This document shows, piece by piece, positions 53,146-62,741 of a stretch of DNA of 64,000 nucleotides. The DNA lies in contig NZ_JAUTDN010000037.1 of the NCBI RefSeq assembly GCF_030646155.1, positions 1-64,000 of the forward strand, written 5' to 3'. The position numbers and the translations under genes are program-made. Origin of the DNA: Conexibacter sp. CPCC 205762. GTDB lineage: Bacteria > Actinomycetota > Thermoleophilia > Solirubrobacterales > Solirubrobacteraceae. A model generated the notes under the pieces. It was given only the letters and a program-made list of their open reading frames with translations. It had not been told where the DNA came from and made no database searches. Every line of letters begins with the position of its first letter. Within the stretch, counting starts at the first letter, position 1.

Positions 53146-54110
53146 GTCGCGGCGACCTCCCGCTCCAGCCCCAGCCGCGCGACGAGCGCGGCGACGGCCG
53201 CCTCCTGCTCGGGGTCGCTCGGCAGCAGCGGCGCCGCCATCGTCGCCTGCGCGATCACGCCCTGAGCGACCAGCGCCGCCTTCAGCGCGCCGACCGCCTG
53301 GCCGGTGAAGGAGGCGTCACGGCGCGGGACCATGAAGATCGAGCGCGCCTCCACGAGCGTCTGCTGCGCCGTCGCGGCAGCCGCCCAGTCGCCCGCCTGC
53401 GCCGCCTTCCACAGCTCCGCGTAGGCGCGCGGAGCGACGTTGGCGAGCCCGCCGACGGCGCCGTCGGCGCCGCCCAGCAGCGCGCCGTCGATCGCCTCCT
53501 CGACGCCGGTCCAGCGGCGGAAGAACGGCAGCTCGCGGGTCGCGTCGTTGAGCAGCCGCGCGCGCGGCAGGTTGCCGGAGGAGTCCTTGATCGCATGCGC
53601 GATCCCCTCCTCCGCCAGCGCCGTCACGAAGTCGACCGAGAGCGTGTTGCCGTTCGTGCGGGTCGGCACCTCGTACAGCGCCAGCGGCACGCCCGCCGCC
53701 TCGGCGACGAGCGTGAAGTGGCGCCGCAGCTCGTCCTCGGACCAGGCCGACCAGGCCGGCGCCGAGACGAGCACGGCGTCGGCGCCGGCGGCCGCGGCGG
53801 CGCGCGCCTCGGCGGCTGCCGCGGGCGTGCCGAGCGGAGGCACGCCCGCGACGACCGGCACGCGGCCCGCCGCGTGCTCGAGCACGCGAGAGAGCACGAC
53901 GGCGCGCTGCGTCTCGGAGAGGTTCCAGTTCTCGCCGGTCGAGCCGTTCGGGACGAGCCCGTCGAGCCCGGCGCCGACGAGTGCGTCGACGAGCCGGTCC
54001 AGCGAGGCGAGGTCGAGCTCGCCGTCGCCGTCCAGCGGCGTCACCATCGCGGCCAGCATGCCGGCCGGCAGCGCTCGCGCGAGCGCCTCCTGCGGAGCCG
54101 TCATGCTCAC
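53142..54110 (-). CDS. DapA/N-acetylneuraminate-lyase-family aldolase
   Basis: 322 residues. The Schiff-base Lys is in AHAIKDSSGN (Lys175), the Tyr in LALYEVPTRT (Tyr146), and GSTGENWNLS is the carboxylate-binding loop (the usual GTTGE). The family includes dihydrodipicolinate synthase, sialic acid lyase and 2-keto-3-deoxy-sugar-acid aldolases. Placed inside a transporter operon with sialidase-like genes nearby, a catabolic lyase role is likelier than lysine synthesis. I chose the GTG at 54110, which overlaps the binding-protein stop; an ATG at 54104 is possible. Confidence 0.9.
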   Translation of the reverse strand: MSMTAPQEALARALPAGMLAAMVTPLDGDGELDLASLDRLVDALVGAGLDGLVPNGSTGENWNLSETQRAVVLSRVLEHAAGRVPVVAGVPPLGTPAAAAEARAAAAAGADAVLVSAPAWSAWSEDELRRHFTLVAEAAGVPLALYEVPTRTNGNTLSVDFVTALAEEGIAHAIKDSSGNLPRARLLNDATRELPFFRRWTGVEEAIDGALLGGADGAVGGLANVAPRAYAELWKAAQAGDWAAAATAQQTLVEARSIFMVPRRDASFTGQAVGALKAALVAQGVIAQATMAAPLLPSDPEQEAAVAALVARLGLEREVAAT

Positions 54111-55723
54111 GCCGCCTCGAGGAAGTAGAGGCCGGTCGTGTTGATCGGCTGGAAGCCGCCGAGCGAGTCGCGCCAGGCGGTCGGCTGCGAGCGGTGGATC
54201 AGCGTCGGGCAGACGGCCTCGGCCGCGAGCAGCTCCTGCACTCTCGTCCACGCCGCCTGCTGCTTGGTCGTGTCGGTCTCGTAGAGCGCGCCGTCGAGCA
54301 GGCCCTGGACCTCTCTCTGCTGCGCGCCCTGCCAGTAGAGGAACTGTCTCGCGAACGCGCCGGTGTGGAAGTAGCGCAGCCACAGGTCCGGGTCCTCGCC
54401 GAAGACGCTGACGTCGCTGATCGTGATGAAGGCGCTGTAGTCGCCGGCCGAGACGCGCTCGAACAGCGCCGAGGAGTCGCCCATCCGCAGGTTTGCGTTG
54501 ATGCCGGCCTTCGCCAGCTGCTCCTTGATGAACGGCCCCTGCTCGCCGATGTAGCTGAGCGAGTTGACCATCAGCTCGAAGTCGAGCCCGTCGCCGTGGC
54601 CGGCCTGCGCCAGCAGCGCTCTCGCGCGCTCGGGGTCGTACGTGTAGATCGTCGACGGTCTCGCGAAGGCCGGGTAGTCGGCCGGGATCATCGACTCGGC
54701 GACCGTGCCGTTGCCGGCGTAGACCGTTCTGACGAGCGCGTCGCGGTCGATGCCGTACATGATCGCCTGCCGCACGCGCGTGTCGTCGAACGGTCTTCTG
54801 CTGTGGTTGAACATCAGGATCGTCTGGTTGAAGCCCTTCTCAGACGCCGTTCTGATGCCGGACTGCTTGCCGAGCGACGGCAGGTCGCGGTCGGCGGGGT
54901 CCTCCATCACGCCGATCTCGCTCGCGCGCAGGGCGGCGAGACGGGCGCTGATGTCCTCCATCGCGCGCAGTCTGATCGTCGCGTAGGAGCCCTTCTTCGG
55001 CCCGTTGTAGCTGCCGTTTCTTCTGAGCGTGATGTGGTCGTTGGCGGCCAGCTCGACGAAGGCGTACGGGCCGGTGCCGACCGGTCTGGTCGACATCGCT
55101 CTGGCGTCTCTGGAGACGATCGCCTGCGGCACGACTCTGATGAAGATCAGGCGGTTTCTGAACAGCGCGAACGGCTGTCTGAGGACGAACTCGACGGTCG
55201 TGTCGTCGACCGCTCTCGCGCTTCCGATGAAGTCGAGGTACGAGATGAAGAAGGAGGCCGTCTCCGGGTTGCGGATCCGCTCGAAGCTGAAGACGACGTC
55301 GGAGGCTCTGACGGGCGTGCCGTCGTGGAAGGTCGCGCCGTCGCGCAGTCTCACGTGCCAGACGTTCTCTCTGACCTCCTCCGGGTCGGCGGCGGCGAGC
55401 CCCAGCTCGACCTCGCGCGTGACGGGGTTGAGGTCCATCAGGCCCTCGTGCACGTGCCAGCCGACCGTGTAGGTCGTGACGTCGACGCCGACGTGCGGGT
55501 CCATCTCGCGGAAGTTGTGCGAGAAGCCGCCGACGGCCTCCGCCGGCGCGGCCGCCCCGCCGCTGCCGCCGGTGCTCGCGCCGCCGACCGCCTCGCCGCC
55601 GCTGCCGCAGGCGGCAAGCGCCGTGCTCGGCAGCGCCACCAGCGCTCCGACCATCGCGCCGCGCTGCAGGAAGCTGCGGCGGCCGATCGCGTTGGGGTCC
55701 TCCGACCCGCTCACCCTCACCAT
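54107..55723 (-). CDS. ABC transporter substrate-binding lipoprotein (SBP family 5, DppA/OppA type)
   Basis: 538 residues. The signal carries a twin-arginine motif (RRSFLQRG) and a lipobox (TALAAC), so it is probably exported folded and lipidated. A Gly/Ala/Ser linker is followed by a family-5 domain with EGLMDLNPVTREVE, DGATFHDGTPVRASDVVFSFER (in parts) and QAIMYGIDRDALV. ATG at 55723 with AAAGGAGAGG upstream. AGA arginine codons are frequent. The first gene of an eight-gene operon whose members all overlap by 1-4 bp. The substrate may be a peptide, an opine-like conjugate or a sialic-acid-like compound. Confidence 0.92.
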   Translation of the reverse strand: MVRVSGSEDPNAIGRRSFLQRGAMVGALVALPSTALAACGSGGEAVGGASTGGSGGAAAPAEAVGGFSHNFREMDPHVGVDVTTYTVGWHVHEGLMDLNPVTREVELGLAAADPEEVRENVWHVRLRDGATFHDGTPVRASDVVFSFERIRNPETASFFISYLDFIGSARAVDDTTVEFVLRQPFALFRNRLIFIRVVPQAIVSRDARAMSTRPVGTGPYAFVELAANDHITLRRNGSYNGPKKGSYATIRLRAMEDISARLAALRASEIGVMEDPADRDLPSLGKQSGIRTASEKGFNQTILMFNHSRRPFDDTRVRQAIMYGIDRDALVRTVYAGNGTVAESMIPADYPAFARPSTIYTYDPERARALLAQAGHGDGLDFELMVNSLSYIGEQGPFIKEQLAKAGINANLRMGDSSALFERVSAGDYSAFITISDVSVFGEDPDLWLRYFHTGAFARQFLYWQGAQQREVQGLLDGALYETDTTKQQAAWTRVQELLAAEAVCPTLIHRSQPTAWRDSLGGFQPINTTGLYFLEAA

Positions 55724-55774
55724 GGATTTCCTCTCCTTTGGGGACTGGCGGCACCAGCACTTCACGCGGGGGGC

Positions 55775-55885
55775 GTTTCGCTAGGTGCAAACAGTGGTCC
55801 GCTCAGTGCGATAGATTGCCGCCACGAGAGAGACGTGTCAAGAATTTCACGAACTTTCTTGCCCGCTTGTGCCGGTGAATGAAAC
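55775..55885. promoter_or_regulatory. Divergent control region of transporter operon and CocE gene with GTTTC-type sites
   Basis: gtttcgctaggtgcaaac (55775-55792) is a degenerate dyad of the GTTTC/GAAAC type 50 bp before the binding-protein start. tgaatgaaac (55876-55885) is a reverse GTTTCATTCA half-site directly before the CocE-type start. Both resemble the palindromes at 46799 and 62742. Confidence 0.45.
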
Positions 55886-55894
55886 GGAGTGACG

Positions 55895-57625
55895 GTGACG
55901 GTGGATGAACTGCTGCTGCGGCGCGGCGTCGCGGTCCCGCTGCGCGACGGCGTCGAGCTGCGCGCCGACGTGTGGACGGCGGCCGGCGACGAGCGCCCGC
56001 GACCGGCGCTGCTGCAGCGGACGCCCTACGACCGCACCAGCTCGCTCGCCGCCTACGGCGCGCCGGGCCTGGAGCCGGCGGTCGCGGTCGCGCGCGGGTT
56101 CGCCGTCGTCGTGCAGGATGTGCGCGGCTGCTTCGCCTCCGGCGGCGAGTTCGCACCGTTCCAGCAGGAGGGCGACGACGGCGAGGACACGATCGCGTGG
56201 GTCGCCGCACAGCCCTGGTGCGACGGCCGCGTCGTCACCTGGGGCGCCTCCTACAACGGCGCGACGCAGCTGCTCGCCGCCGCCCGCCGACCGCCGGCGC
56301 TGCGCGGCGTGATCCCGTGGATGACCGCCGACGACTACCACGACGGCTGGACCTACCGCGGCGGCGCGCTCTGCCACGGCTTCGTGATGCGCTGGCTGCT
56401 GAACACGTTCGCGCCCAACCAGCTGGCGCGGCTGCGGCGCGAGCAGCCGGCGCTGGCGGAGCGGCTCGCGGCGGCGCTGGACCCGCTCGCCGACGACCAG
56501 GAGGGCGCGCTGCTGCAGTCGCCCGAGCGGCTCGCGCAGGCGCTCGCGCCGCTGACGCCGTACCTGCGCGACTGGCTCGCCCACCCCGCCCGCGACGACT
56601 GGTGGCGGCGCGTCTCCCCGCGCGAGCGCGGCAGCGAGATCGCCGTCCCCGCGCTCCACCTCGCCGGCTGGTGGGACATCTTCCTGCCGGGCACGATCGC
56701 CAACTACACGCGCCTGCACGAGCGGGCGCTGACCGAGCAGGCGCGCGCCGGCCAGCGGCTGATCGTCGGCCCCTGGACCCACGCCGCCCGCGGCGAGGCG
56801 GTCGGCGAGCTGCTGCTCGGCCGCAGAGCCGCGCGCGCCTGGCTGGACCCGGTCTCGCTCCAGCTCGACTTCGCGACCGCCGTGCTGCGCGGCGAGCAGC
56901 CGCCCGGCCCGCCGGTCCGGCTGTACACGCTCGGCGCCGGCTGGCGCGAGGAGCAGACCTGGCCGCCGCTGCGGATGCGCGAGCAGCGCTGGCACCTCGG
57001 CGGCGCGCCCGGCGCACCGGACGCCGACCCGCTCGACGGCGGGACGCTCGCGCTCGCGCCGCCCACCGCCGCCGCCGGGCCGAGCCGCTCCGCCTACCTC
57101 CACGACCCGGCCGACCTCGTCCCGACGATCGCCGGCGCGACGATGCAGCCGGGCGATGAGCTGAGCCGCGTCGCCGGGCCGCGCGACCGCCGCGCCGTGC
57201 AGGCGCGCGCCGACGTCGCCGTCTTCACGAGCGCGCCGCTGGAGCGGCCGACCGAGCTGACCGGGCCGCTGAGCGCGGTCCTGTGGCTGTCCGCGCCGGC
57301 GCCCGACTTCGACGTCGTGGCGACCGTCAGCTGGGTCGAGCCCGACGGCCGCGCGCTCCACCTCAGCGACGGGATCCTGCGGATGAGCTTCCGTGACGGA
57401 CCCCAGGGCGGCGCGGCGCCGCTGCGGGCGGACGAGCCGCTGCGGGTGACGGTCGCGCTCGACCCGATCTCGATCGTGCTGCCGGCCGGGACGCGGCTGC
57501 GGCTGGAGGTCGCCGGCTCCTGCGCGCCCCGCTTCGCCCCGCACCCGGGTCTGCGCGAGCCGCTGCGGGTGCGGCTGCTGCACGACGCCGCGCACCCCTC
57601 CCACCTGCTGCTGCCGCTCGCATAG
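55895..57625 (+). CDS. CocE/NonD-family alpha/beta hydrolase (X-Pro peptidase S15 type)
   Basis: About 576 residues. The Ser nucleophile is in WGASYNGATQ (GxSYxG), the Asp in AGWWDIFLPG, and the His in VGPWTHAARG; the C-terminal jelly-roll (about 375-570) is the usual PepX_C domain with ADVAVFTSAPLERPTELTG (in parts). No signal peptide, so cytoplasmic. Such enzymes cleave esters or N-acyl/prolyl bonds. Three in-frame GTGs occur (55889, 55895, 55901); CGGAG at 55885-55889 best spaces the second. Divergent from the transporter, so it probably acts on the imported compound. Confidence 0.88.
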   Translation: MTVDELLLRRGVAVPLRDGVELRADVWTAAGDERPRPALLQRTPYDRTSSLAAYGAPGLEPAVAVARGFAVVVQDVRGCFASGGEFAPFQQEGDDGEDTIAWVAAQPWCDGRVVTWGASYNGATQLLAAARRPPALRGVIPWMTADDYHDGWTYRGGALCHGFVMRWLLNTFAPNQLARLRREQPALAERLAAALDPLADDQEGALLQSPERLAQALAPLTPYLRDWLAHPARDDWWRRVSPRERGSEIAVPALHLAGWWDIFLPGTIANYTRLHERALTEQARAGQRLIVGPWTHAARGEAVGELLLGRRAARAWLDPVSLQLDFATAVLRGEQPPGPPVRLYTLGAGWREEQTWPPLRMREQRWHLGGAPGAPDADPLDGGTLALAPPTAAAGPSRSAYLHDPADLVPTIAGATMQPGDELSRVAGPRDRRAVQARADVAVFTSAPLERPTELTGPLSAVLWLSAPAPDFDVVATVSWVEPDGRALHLSDGILRMSFRDGPQGGAAPLRADEPLRVTVALDPISIVLPAGTRLRLEVAGSCAPRFAPHPGLREPLRVRLLHDAAHPSHLLLPLA

Positions 57626-57638
57626 GGCGAGCGGCAGC
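57610..57638. terminator. Bidirectional hairpin between convergent genes
   Basis: gctgccgctcgc (57610-57621) pairs perfectly with gcgagcggcagc (57627-57638) around atagg. The stop codon of the CocE-type gene lies in the loop. It also faces the end of the sialidase-like gene at 57667. Confidence 0.72.
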
Positions 57639-57666
57639 GGGGCGGGCGCGCCGCGTCAGCGGAGCG

Positions 57667-59619
57667 TCACGGCGAGGTCGTCACCGTCACGTCGTTGCGG
57701 GTGCTGGCGATCTGGAAGCTCCAGGCCGTGCCCGCGTAGCCGTGGCTGATCTTCACGTAACGCTGGCTCAGCGCGAGCCCGCCGAACGTGTGCGTCAGGC
57801 GCGAGACGCCGCCGACCGTGGCGGTCGTCGCGGCGAACGTCCAGCCTCTGACCTCCGTCCAGGCGTGGCCGTCGGCGCTCGTCCACAGCTGGTAGTCGGC
57901 GCCGCTTCTGAGGTTGCCGCTGGTCGCGTCGCTGTCGCGGATGCTGACCGACGTGATCGTCTGCCCGCTTCTGAGCGGCACGTCGAGCGCGAGGCTGCGC
58001 TGCTTGTAGTCGATCGCGAGGTTGCTGTCGCAGGCGCTGTCCCAGCTCTGCACTCTGTGCGTCGCCGGTCTGTCGTCGAGGTCGGCCCAGCCGACCCGCA
58101 GCGAGCGCGGCGTGCCGGTGTCGGAGATCGCCAGCCGGTCGCCGTTGACGACGCCGAGCGCGGCCAGCGTTCTCGTCTGGTCGAGCGTCACGCCGGCCTT
58201 TCTGATCACCACCGGCGCGCTGCAGGTGACGTTTCTCGCGAGCGTCGCGGCGATCGACCCGAGCGTCGCCGCGGAGGAGCTGCCGGCGACGCGACCGCGC
58301 GCGTACGGCCACGGCCACTCGGCCGCGTCGGCACGCTGCACGAACAGCGTCGGCGTGCTCGCCGCGGTCGCCGCGGCGGCGGTCGCCTGGTCCTGGCATC
58401 TCGTCCCGGTCTCGTCCTGGAGGATGTTGTAGGCCAGCCGCGGCGTGCCGCTGGTCGGGATCATCCCGTACGTGACGAACATGCGATTGCCCGACAGCGG
58501 CACGAAGCTCGGGTAGGCGCGGCGGCCGACGAGCGCGCCGCTGGGGTCGACGAGGTCGACCGGGTCGTCCCAGTTCCAGCCGCCGTCGAAGGAGACGCGC
58601 GTCTTCAGCTTCAGCGTCGCCGGGTCGGTCTGGCCCATGATCAGCTTCGTGCCGGTGCCGCTGAGCGCGCTCGTGCAGGGCGCGACGGCGACGTCGTGGG
58701 AGATCCCGTTGAGGCCGGACCAGACGACGTCGGTCCAGGTCGCGCCGCCGTCGCCCGACCACGCCTGCCAGAAGCCGGTCGCCTTGCCGAGGTTGGTGTC
58801 GCTGCGCATCACCGCGACCAGGCGCCCGTCGCGCAGCGGGCGGATCGTCGTCTCGGTGACGTTGGAGGGGAAGTTGCCCCACGGGTTGGTGATCGGCGGG
58901 AGGCTGACCGGGTCGACGCCTATGCGGCGGTAGTCGGTCCACGTTCTGCCGTTGTCGAAGGAGCGCAGCACGCCCGCCTGCCACGGCTCGGGATCCTCCG
59001 CGCCGGTCGCCGTCGACGGTCTGTTGACAGCGCCCCATACGGGCATCAGCAGCGTGCCGCTGGAGAGCTGCACGATCTGCCCGTAGGTGGCGTTGAAGTA
59101 CATCGAGGTCGGCAGCGAGATCGGCGTCGTCAGCCCCGTCCAGGTGACGCCGTCGTCGGTCGAGCGGCCGACGAACGTCTGCGACTCGCGGTCGCTGTAG
59201 TTGGTGTAGTTGACGCTCTCGGTGATCGGCGCCAGCAGCGTGCCGTCGCTGAGCGTGACGAGCCCGAGCGCGGCGTTGATCGAGCCTCTGTCGGCACCCG
59301 ACACGGGATCTCTGTAGAGGCCCGACGGTCTGCGCAGCAGCGTCGGCGCCGACCAGCTCGCGCCCTCGTCGCTGGAGCGCGTCAGATACGCGCCGACGCC
59401 GGCCGCGCCGTCGCCGCCGTTGTTGTAGACGACGAGCAGGTCGCCGCCTCTGGTGACGGTCGTGCCGGAGATCATCGCGGCGGACGTGCCGTCGGTGATC
59501 CAGCCGTTTCTGACCGAGGTCAGGTTGGGCGCCGCGGCGGCATTCGCCGCCGTCAGCGCAAGGGTGGTCAGCACGGCAGCGAAAGCTGCCGCGCCACGCC
59601 GTCTGCGCACCACGGACAT
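57667..59619 (-). CDS. Secreted BNR/Asp-box sialidase-fold exoglycosidase-like protein
   Basis: 650 residues. The signal peptide is about 1-26 (FAAVLTTLALTAANAAAA). Several Asp-boxes (S-x-D-x-G-x-x-W) mark the six-bladed propeller: SSDEGASW, STDDGVTW, SFDNGRTW, SGDGGATW and SFDGGWNW. The classical FRIP arginine motif is not evident, so sialidase activity is not certain. The C-terminal half (about 430-650) is a beta-rich domain shared with the paralogue at 60823. Start at 59619 with GAGGAGTG. Third gene of the reverse-strand sialidase operon. Confidence 0.85.
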   Translation of the reverse strand: MSVVRRRRGAAAFAAVLTTLALTAANAAAAPNLTSVRNGWITDGTSAAMISGTTVTRGGDLLVVYNNGGDGAAGVGAYLTRSSDEGASWSAPTLLRRPSGLYRDPVSGADRGSINAALGLVTLSDGTLLAPITESVNYTNYSDRESQTFVGRSTDDGVTWTGLTTPISLPTSMYFNATYGQIVQLSSGTLLMPVWGAVNRPSTATGAEDPEPWQAGVLRSFDNGRTWTDYRRIGVDPVSLPPITNPWGNFPSNVTETTIRPLRDGRLVAVMRSDTNLGKATGFWQAWSGDGGATWTDVVWSGLNGISHDVAVAPCTSALSGTGTKLIMGQTDPATLKLKTRVSFDGGWNWDDPVDLVDPSGALVGRRAYPSFVPLSGNRMFVTYGMIPTSGTPRLAYNILQDETGTRCQDQATAAAATAASTPTLFVQRADAAEWPWPYARGRVAGSSSAATLGSIAATLARNVTCSAPVVIRKAGVTLDQTRTLAALGVVNGDRLAISDTGTPRSLRVGWADLDDRPATHRVQSWDSACDSNLAIDYKQRSLALDVPLRSGQTITSVSIRDSDATSGNLRSGADYQLWTSADGHAWTEVRGWTFAATTATVGGVSRLTHTFGGLALSQRYVKISHGYAGTAWSFQIASTRNDVTVTTSP

Positions 59620-59636
59620 CACTCCTCTTCGGTTGT

Positions 59637-59656
59637 GGCTGACGTGTCCGTCAGCC
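59637..59656 (-). other. Small hairpin between the second and third sialidase-like genes
   Basis: ggctgac (59637-59643) pairs with gtcagcc (59650-59656) around 6 nt, in the 46-bp gap. It may cause partial termination or protect an mRNA end. Confidence 0.45.
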
Positions 59657-59665
59657 GGCTGTCGG

Positions 59666-60826
59666 TCAGCCGCTGGCGTCACCGCCGTCGCGATCGCGAC
59701 GGAGCAGGTTCGCGGCCAGGTAGCGCTGGTTGCCCAGCGCCGGGTCGAGGCTGTAGAAGACGGCCAGCACCGAACCGTCCTCCAACTCCGCGAAGTCGGG
59801 GTAGCCGGTCTGGTACTCGCTCGTCCAGCGGAAGCCCTTCGGGTCGATCAGCTCGACGTGGTCGACCCAGGTGCGGCCGCCGTCGTGCGAATGGGCGACG
59901 ACCGTCGCCGGGCGCGCCCCGCCGCCGTCGGGGGCGTAGACGCGGTGGCCGAGCAGCAGCGTGTCGTCGGCGAGCACGTGCAGCGCCGGCGACATGCCGG
60001 TCAGGTCGAGCCGCTCGTAGGCGCTCCAGCTCGCGCCGTCGTCGCGCGACTCGCTGCGGTAGAGCCACAGCGCCTCGTCGCCGCCGACGCCCTGCTGGCG
60101 CAGGATCGCGACGAGCAACCCGTCGGAGAGGCGCGCGACCGAGGTCTCGCTGAAGCCGTCGACGTCGGCGTGGGGGCGGAAGTCGGGGTCCGCGATGTTG
60201 TCGAACAGCGGCTCGCCGCTGGCGTCGAGCGAGTTCGCGCGTGGGGCCGCGTAGGCGCTGCGCAGGCGCGCGTCGGGGTCGTAGGCGATCGTGGTCGTCC
60301 CGCGCGCCCAGGTGCGGCCGCCGTCGTCGGAGACGGCGACCGACGAGCGCCACCGCTCGCCCTCGCGCTCGCGGCCCCAGATCGGCACGAGCACGCGGCC
60401 GGGGTGGGTCTCGACGACGGCGCCGTAGGTGAGCGGCTCGAGGAAGTCGAGCTCGAGCGGGTCGCTCAGCTCCCACGTCTCGCCGTCGTCCTCGGAGCGG
60501 GCCATGTGCAGCGTCGCCTGCCGGTTGGCGTAGCCGCCGCGGATCCGCAGGCGGCAGAACGGCATCAGCAGGGTGCCGTCGCCGAGCCGCCGCAGCGCGA
60601 CCTGCGTCAGCGCCGCCTCGTCGTCGTCAGCCGGCTCGACGACGATTGTCGGCTCGCCCCAGGTGCGGCCGCCGTCGCGCGAGCGGACGACGCCGACCTG
60701 CCCGCCCGGCATCCCGTCGGGCACGGTCGAGAAGCTGACCAGCAGGCCGTCGGAGGTCTGCGTCACGCCCGGGAACATCGCGGGCGTGCTGTCGAGCACG
60801 ACCAGCGGTCGCAGGTCCCATCTCAC
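59666..60826 (-). CDS. Cytoplasmic BNR-repeat sialidase-family protein
   Basis: 386 residues with no signal peptide. Asp-box-type repeats: SRDGGRTW, SEDDGETW, SDDGGRTW, SRDDGASW and SHDGGRTW. VVLDSTPAMFPGV opens the first blade. It resembles the BNR_2 sialidase family with acidic residues in DFAELEDGSVLAVFY. A GTG start at 60826 overlaps the stop of the secreted paralogue (GTGA). Lacking a signal, it could process the imported product inside the cell. Confidence 0.83.
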   Translation of the reverse strand: MRWDLRPLVVLDSTPAMFPGVTQTSDGLLVSFSTVPDGMPGGQVGVVRSRDGGRTWGEPTIVVEPADDDEAALTQVALRRLGDGTLLMPFCRLRIRGGYANRQATLHMARSEDDGETWELSDPLELDFLEPLTYGAVVETHPGRVLVPIWGREREGERWRSSVAVSDDGGRTWARGTTTIAYDPDARLRSAYAAPRANSLDASGEPLFDNIADPDFRPHADVDGFSETSVARLSDGLLVAILRQQGVGGDEALWLYRSESRDDGASWSAYERLDLTGMSPALHVLADDTLLLGHRVYAPDGGGARPATVVAHSHDGGRTWVDHVELIDPKGFRWTSEYQTGYPDFAELEDGSVLAVFYSLDPALGNQRYLAANLLRRDRDGGDASG

Positions 60827-62730
60827 GGAGTCACCGTCACATTCACGTCGTTGCGGGAGTTGATCACGAAGGTGAACGCTCTGTCGTCGTATCTCTGGCT
60901 CACCTTCACGTAGGGGTCGCTGACCGCGAGCCCGCCGAAGGTGTGCGTGAGACGGCCGCCGCTGACGGTCGCGGTCAGCGTCCAGCCGCCAACCGCCGTC
61001 CAGTCGTCGCCGTCGGGACTGCTCCAGAGCTGGTAGTCGGCCGCCGTCAGCCGCGTCGAGGCGTCGCTGTCGCGGAGGCTCAGCGACGTGATCTGCTGGC
61101 CGGCGGCGAGCGGCTGATGGACCGCCAGGCTGCGCTTCCAGTAGTCGAAGCCGAGCGTCGTCGCGCAGGCCGTATCCCACGATCTGACGTGGTGGTGGGC
61201 CGGGTACGTGTCGAGATCGGCGAAGCCGACCTCCAGCGCGCGGCCGCGCGGCGCGCCGGCCGCGGTGAGCTTGTCGCCGTTGACGACGCCGGCGGCGGCG
61301 AGCGTCAGCGCCGGGTTCAGCGCGACGCCGTTCTTGTACAGCGTGACCGGGCCCGGCGAGCAGGTCAGCGGCGAGACGGCGGCGGTCGCGAGCGAGCCGA
61401 CGGTCGCGGTCGCGGCGGCGCTCAGCTGCTTGCGCCCGTACGGCCACGGCCAGTCGGCCGCGTCGGCGCGGCTGACGAAGACGTTCGGTCTCGCCGCGGC
61501 CGCCGCCTGCGCGTCGCTCAGCTGGTTCTGGCAGGTCGTGCCGGTCGCGTCCTGCAGGATGCTGTAGGCGACGCGCGGCTGGACGCCGACGAACGTGCGC
61601 GAGTAGGCGACGAAGACGCGGTTGCCAGGCAGCGGGACCATCGCGGCGTACATCGCGTAGCCGCTGGTCGGGCCGGGCGGATCGGTCAGCGTGACCGGGT
61701 CGATCCAGTTGGCGCCGCCGTCGAACGAGCTGCGGACGGTCATTCTCAGCGTGCTGCGGTCGCGGTAGCCGAGCAGCAGCTTCTCCGCCGTGCCGGGCAG
61801 CGAGGCCGTGCACGGCGCCGAGATCAGATCCTGCCCCTGGCCGATCAGCGACGACTGGACCGGCTCGCTCCAGGTCGCCCCACCGTCGCCGGACCACGAC
61901 TCGTACCACCACTGGACGTTGCCGGCGAACTCGCTGTCGGCGCGCAGCACAGCCAGCAGGCGGCCGTCGCGCATCCGCGTCACGACCGTCTCGGTGACGT
62001 TGGAGGGGAACGGGTCGGGGTTGGAGACGCTCGTCGTCGGCGGGCCGCTGGCCGCGTCGAGGCCGATCGTGCGGTAGTCGGGCCACGTTCTGCCGCCGTC
62101 GAAGGAGCGCAGCGCGCCCGCCTCCCACGGCTCCGGGTCCTCGAGGCCTGTGGCGGTCGACGGTCTTCTGTCGGTGCCCCAGACGGGCATCAGCAGCGTT
62201 CTGTCCGGCAGCTCGACGACGCGCCCGTAGGAGGCGTTGAAGTAGCGCGCGTTGGGCAGCGCGATCGGCGTCGTCAGGCCGCTCCAGGTGACGCCGTTGT
62301 CGGTCGAGCGGGCGACGTAGGTGTCGGACTCGCGGTCGGTGAAGTTCGTGTGCAGCAGGCCTTCGGTGAACGGCATCAGGATCGTCCCGTCGCTGAGCGT
62401 CGTCAGCGAGTCCTGCGCGTTCATCGAGCCTCTGGCCCAGTGCGACGGGCTGCGGAACAGCAGCGGCGCGCCCCACGTTCTGCCGTCGTCGGTCGAGCGG
62501 GCGAGGAAGATCTGGGCGCCGGCGCCGCCGTCGGCGCCGTTGTTCCAGCTGACGAGCAGGTCGCCGTTGGCGGCACGCGTGGCGCCGGTGGCGAACGCGG
62601 CTCTGGTGCCGTCGTTGACCCAGCCGTAGCTCGTCTCGGTCAGTGCCGAGGTCGCCTGCGCCCCCGTCGCCGCGATCAGCGACGCCGCCGTCGCGGCGAC
62701 CGCCGCGACGAGCATCCTGCGAATCCCCAT
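60823..62730 (-). CDS. Secreted BNR/Asp-box sialidase-fold protein, paralogue of the gene at 57667
   Basis: 635 residues from the ATG at 62730 (signal: RMLVAAVAATAASLIAATGAQA in part, RRMLVAAVAATAASLIA). Asp-boxes: STDDGRTW, STDNGVTW, SFDGGRTW, SGDGGATW and SFDGGANW. The domain plan and stretches such as RPSTATG-EDPEPW and DAAxWPWPYxR are shared with 57667-59619, so the two arose by duplication. An ATG at 62742 is in frame, but it overlaps the operator and leaves no ribosome site. First gene of the three-sialidase operon. Confidence 0.85.
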   Translation of the reverse strand: MGIRRMLVAAVAATAASLIAATGAQATSALTETSYGWVNDGTRAAFATGATRAANGDLLVSWNNGADGGAGAQIFLARSTDDGRTWGAPLLFRSPSHWARGSMNAQDSLTTLSDGTILMPFTEGLLHTNFTDRESDTYVARSTDNGVTWSGLTTPIALPNARYFNASYGRVVELPDRTLLMPVWGTDRRPSTATGLEDPEPWEAGALRSFDGGRTWPDYRTIGLDAASGPPTTSVSNPDPFPSNVTETVVTRMRDGRLLAVLRADSEFAGNVQWWYESWSGDGGATWSEPVQSSLIGQGQDLISAPCTASLPGTAEKLLLGYRDRSTLRMTVRSSFDGGANWIDPVTLTDPPGPTSGYAMYAAMVPLPGNRVFVAYSRTFVGVQPRVAYSILQDATGTTCQNQLSDAQAAAAARPNVFVSRADAADWPWPYGRKQLSAAATATVGSLATAAVSPLTCSPGPVTLYKNGVALNPALTLAAAGVVNGDKLTAAGAPRGRALEVGFADLDTYPAHHHVRSWDTACATTLGFDYWKRSLAVHQPLAAGQQITSLSLRDSDASTRLTAADYQLWSSPDGDDWTAVGGWTLTATVSGGRLTHTFGGLAVSDPYVKVSQRYDDRAFTFVINSRNDVNVTVTP

Positions 62731-62741
62731 CCCGCGCTCCA

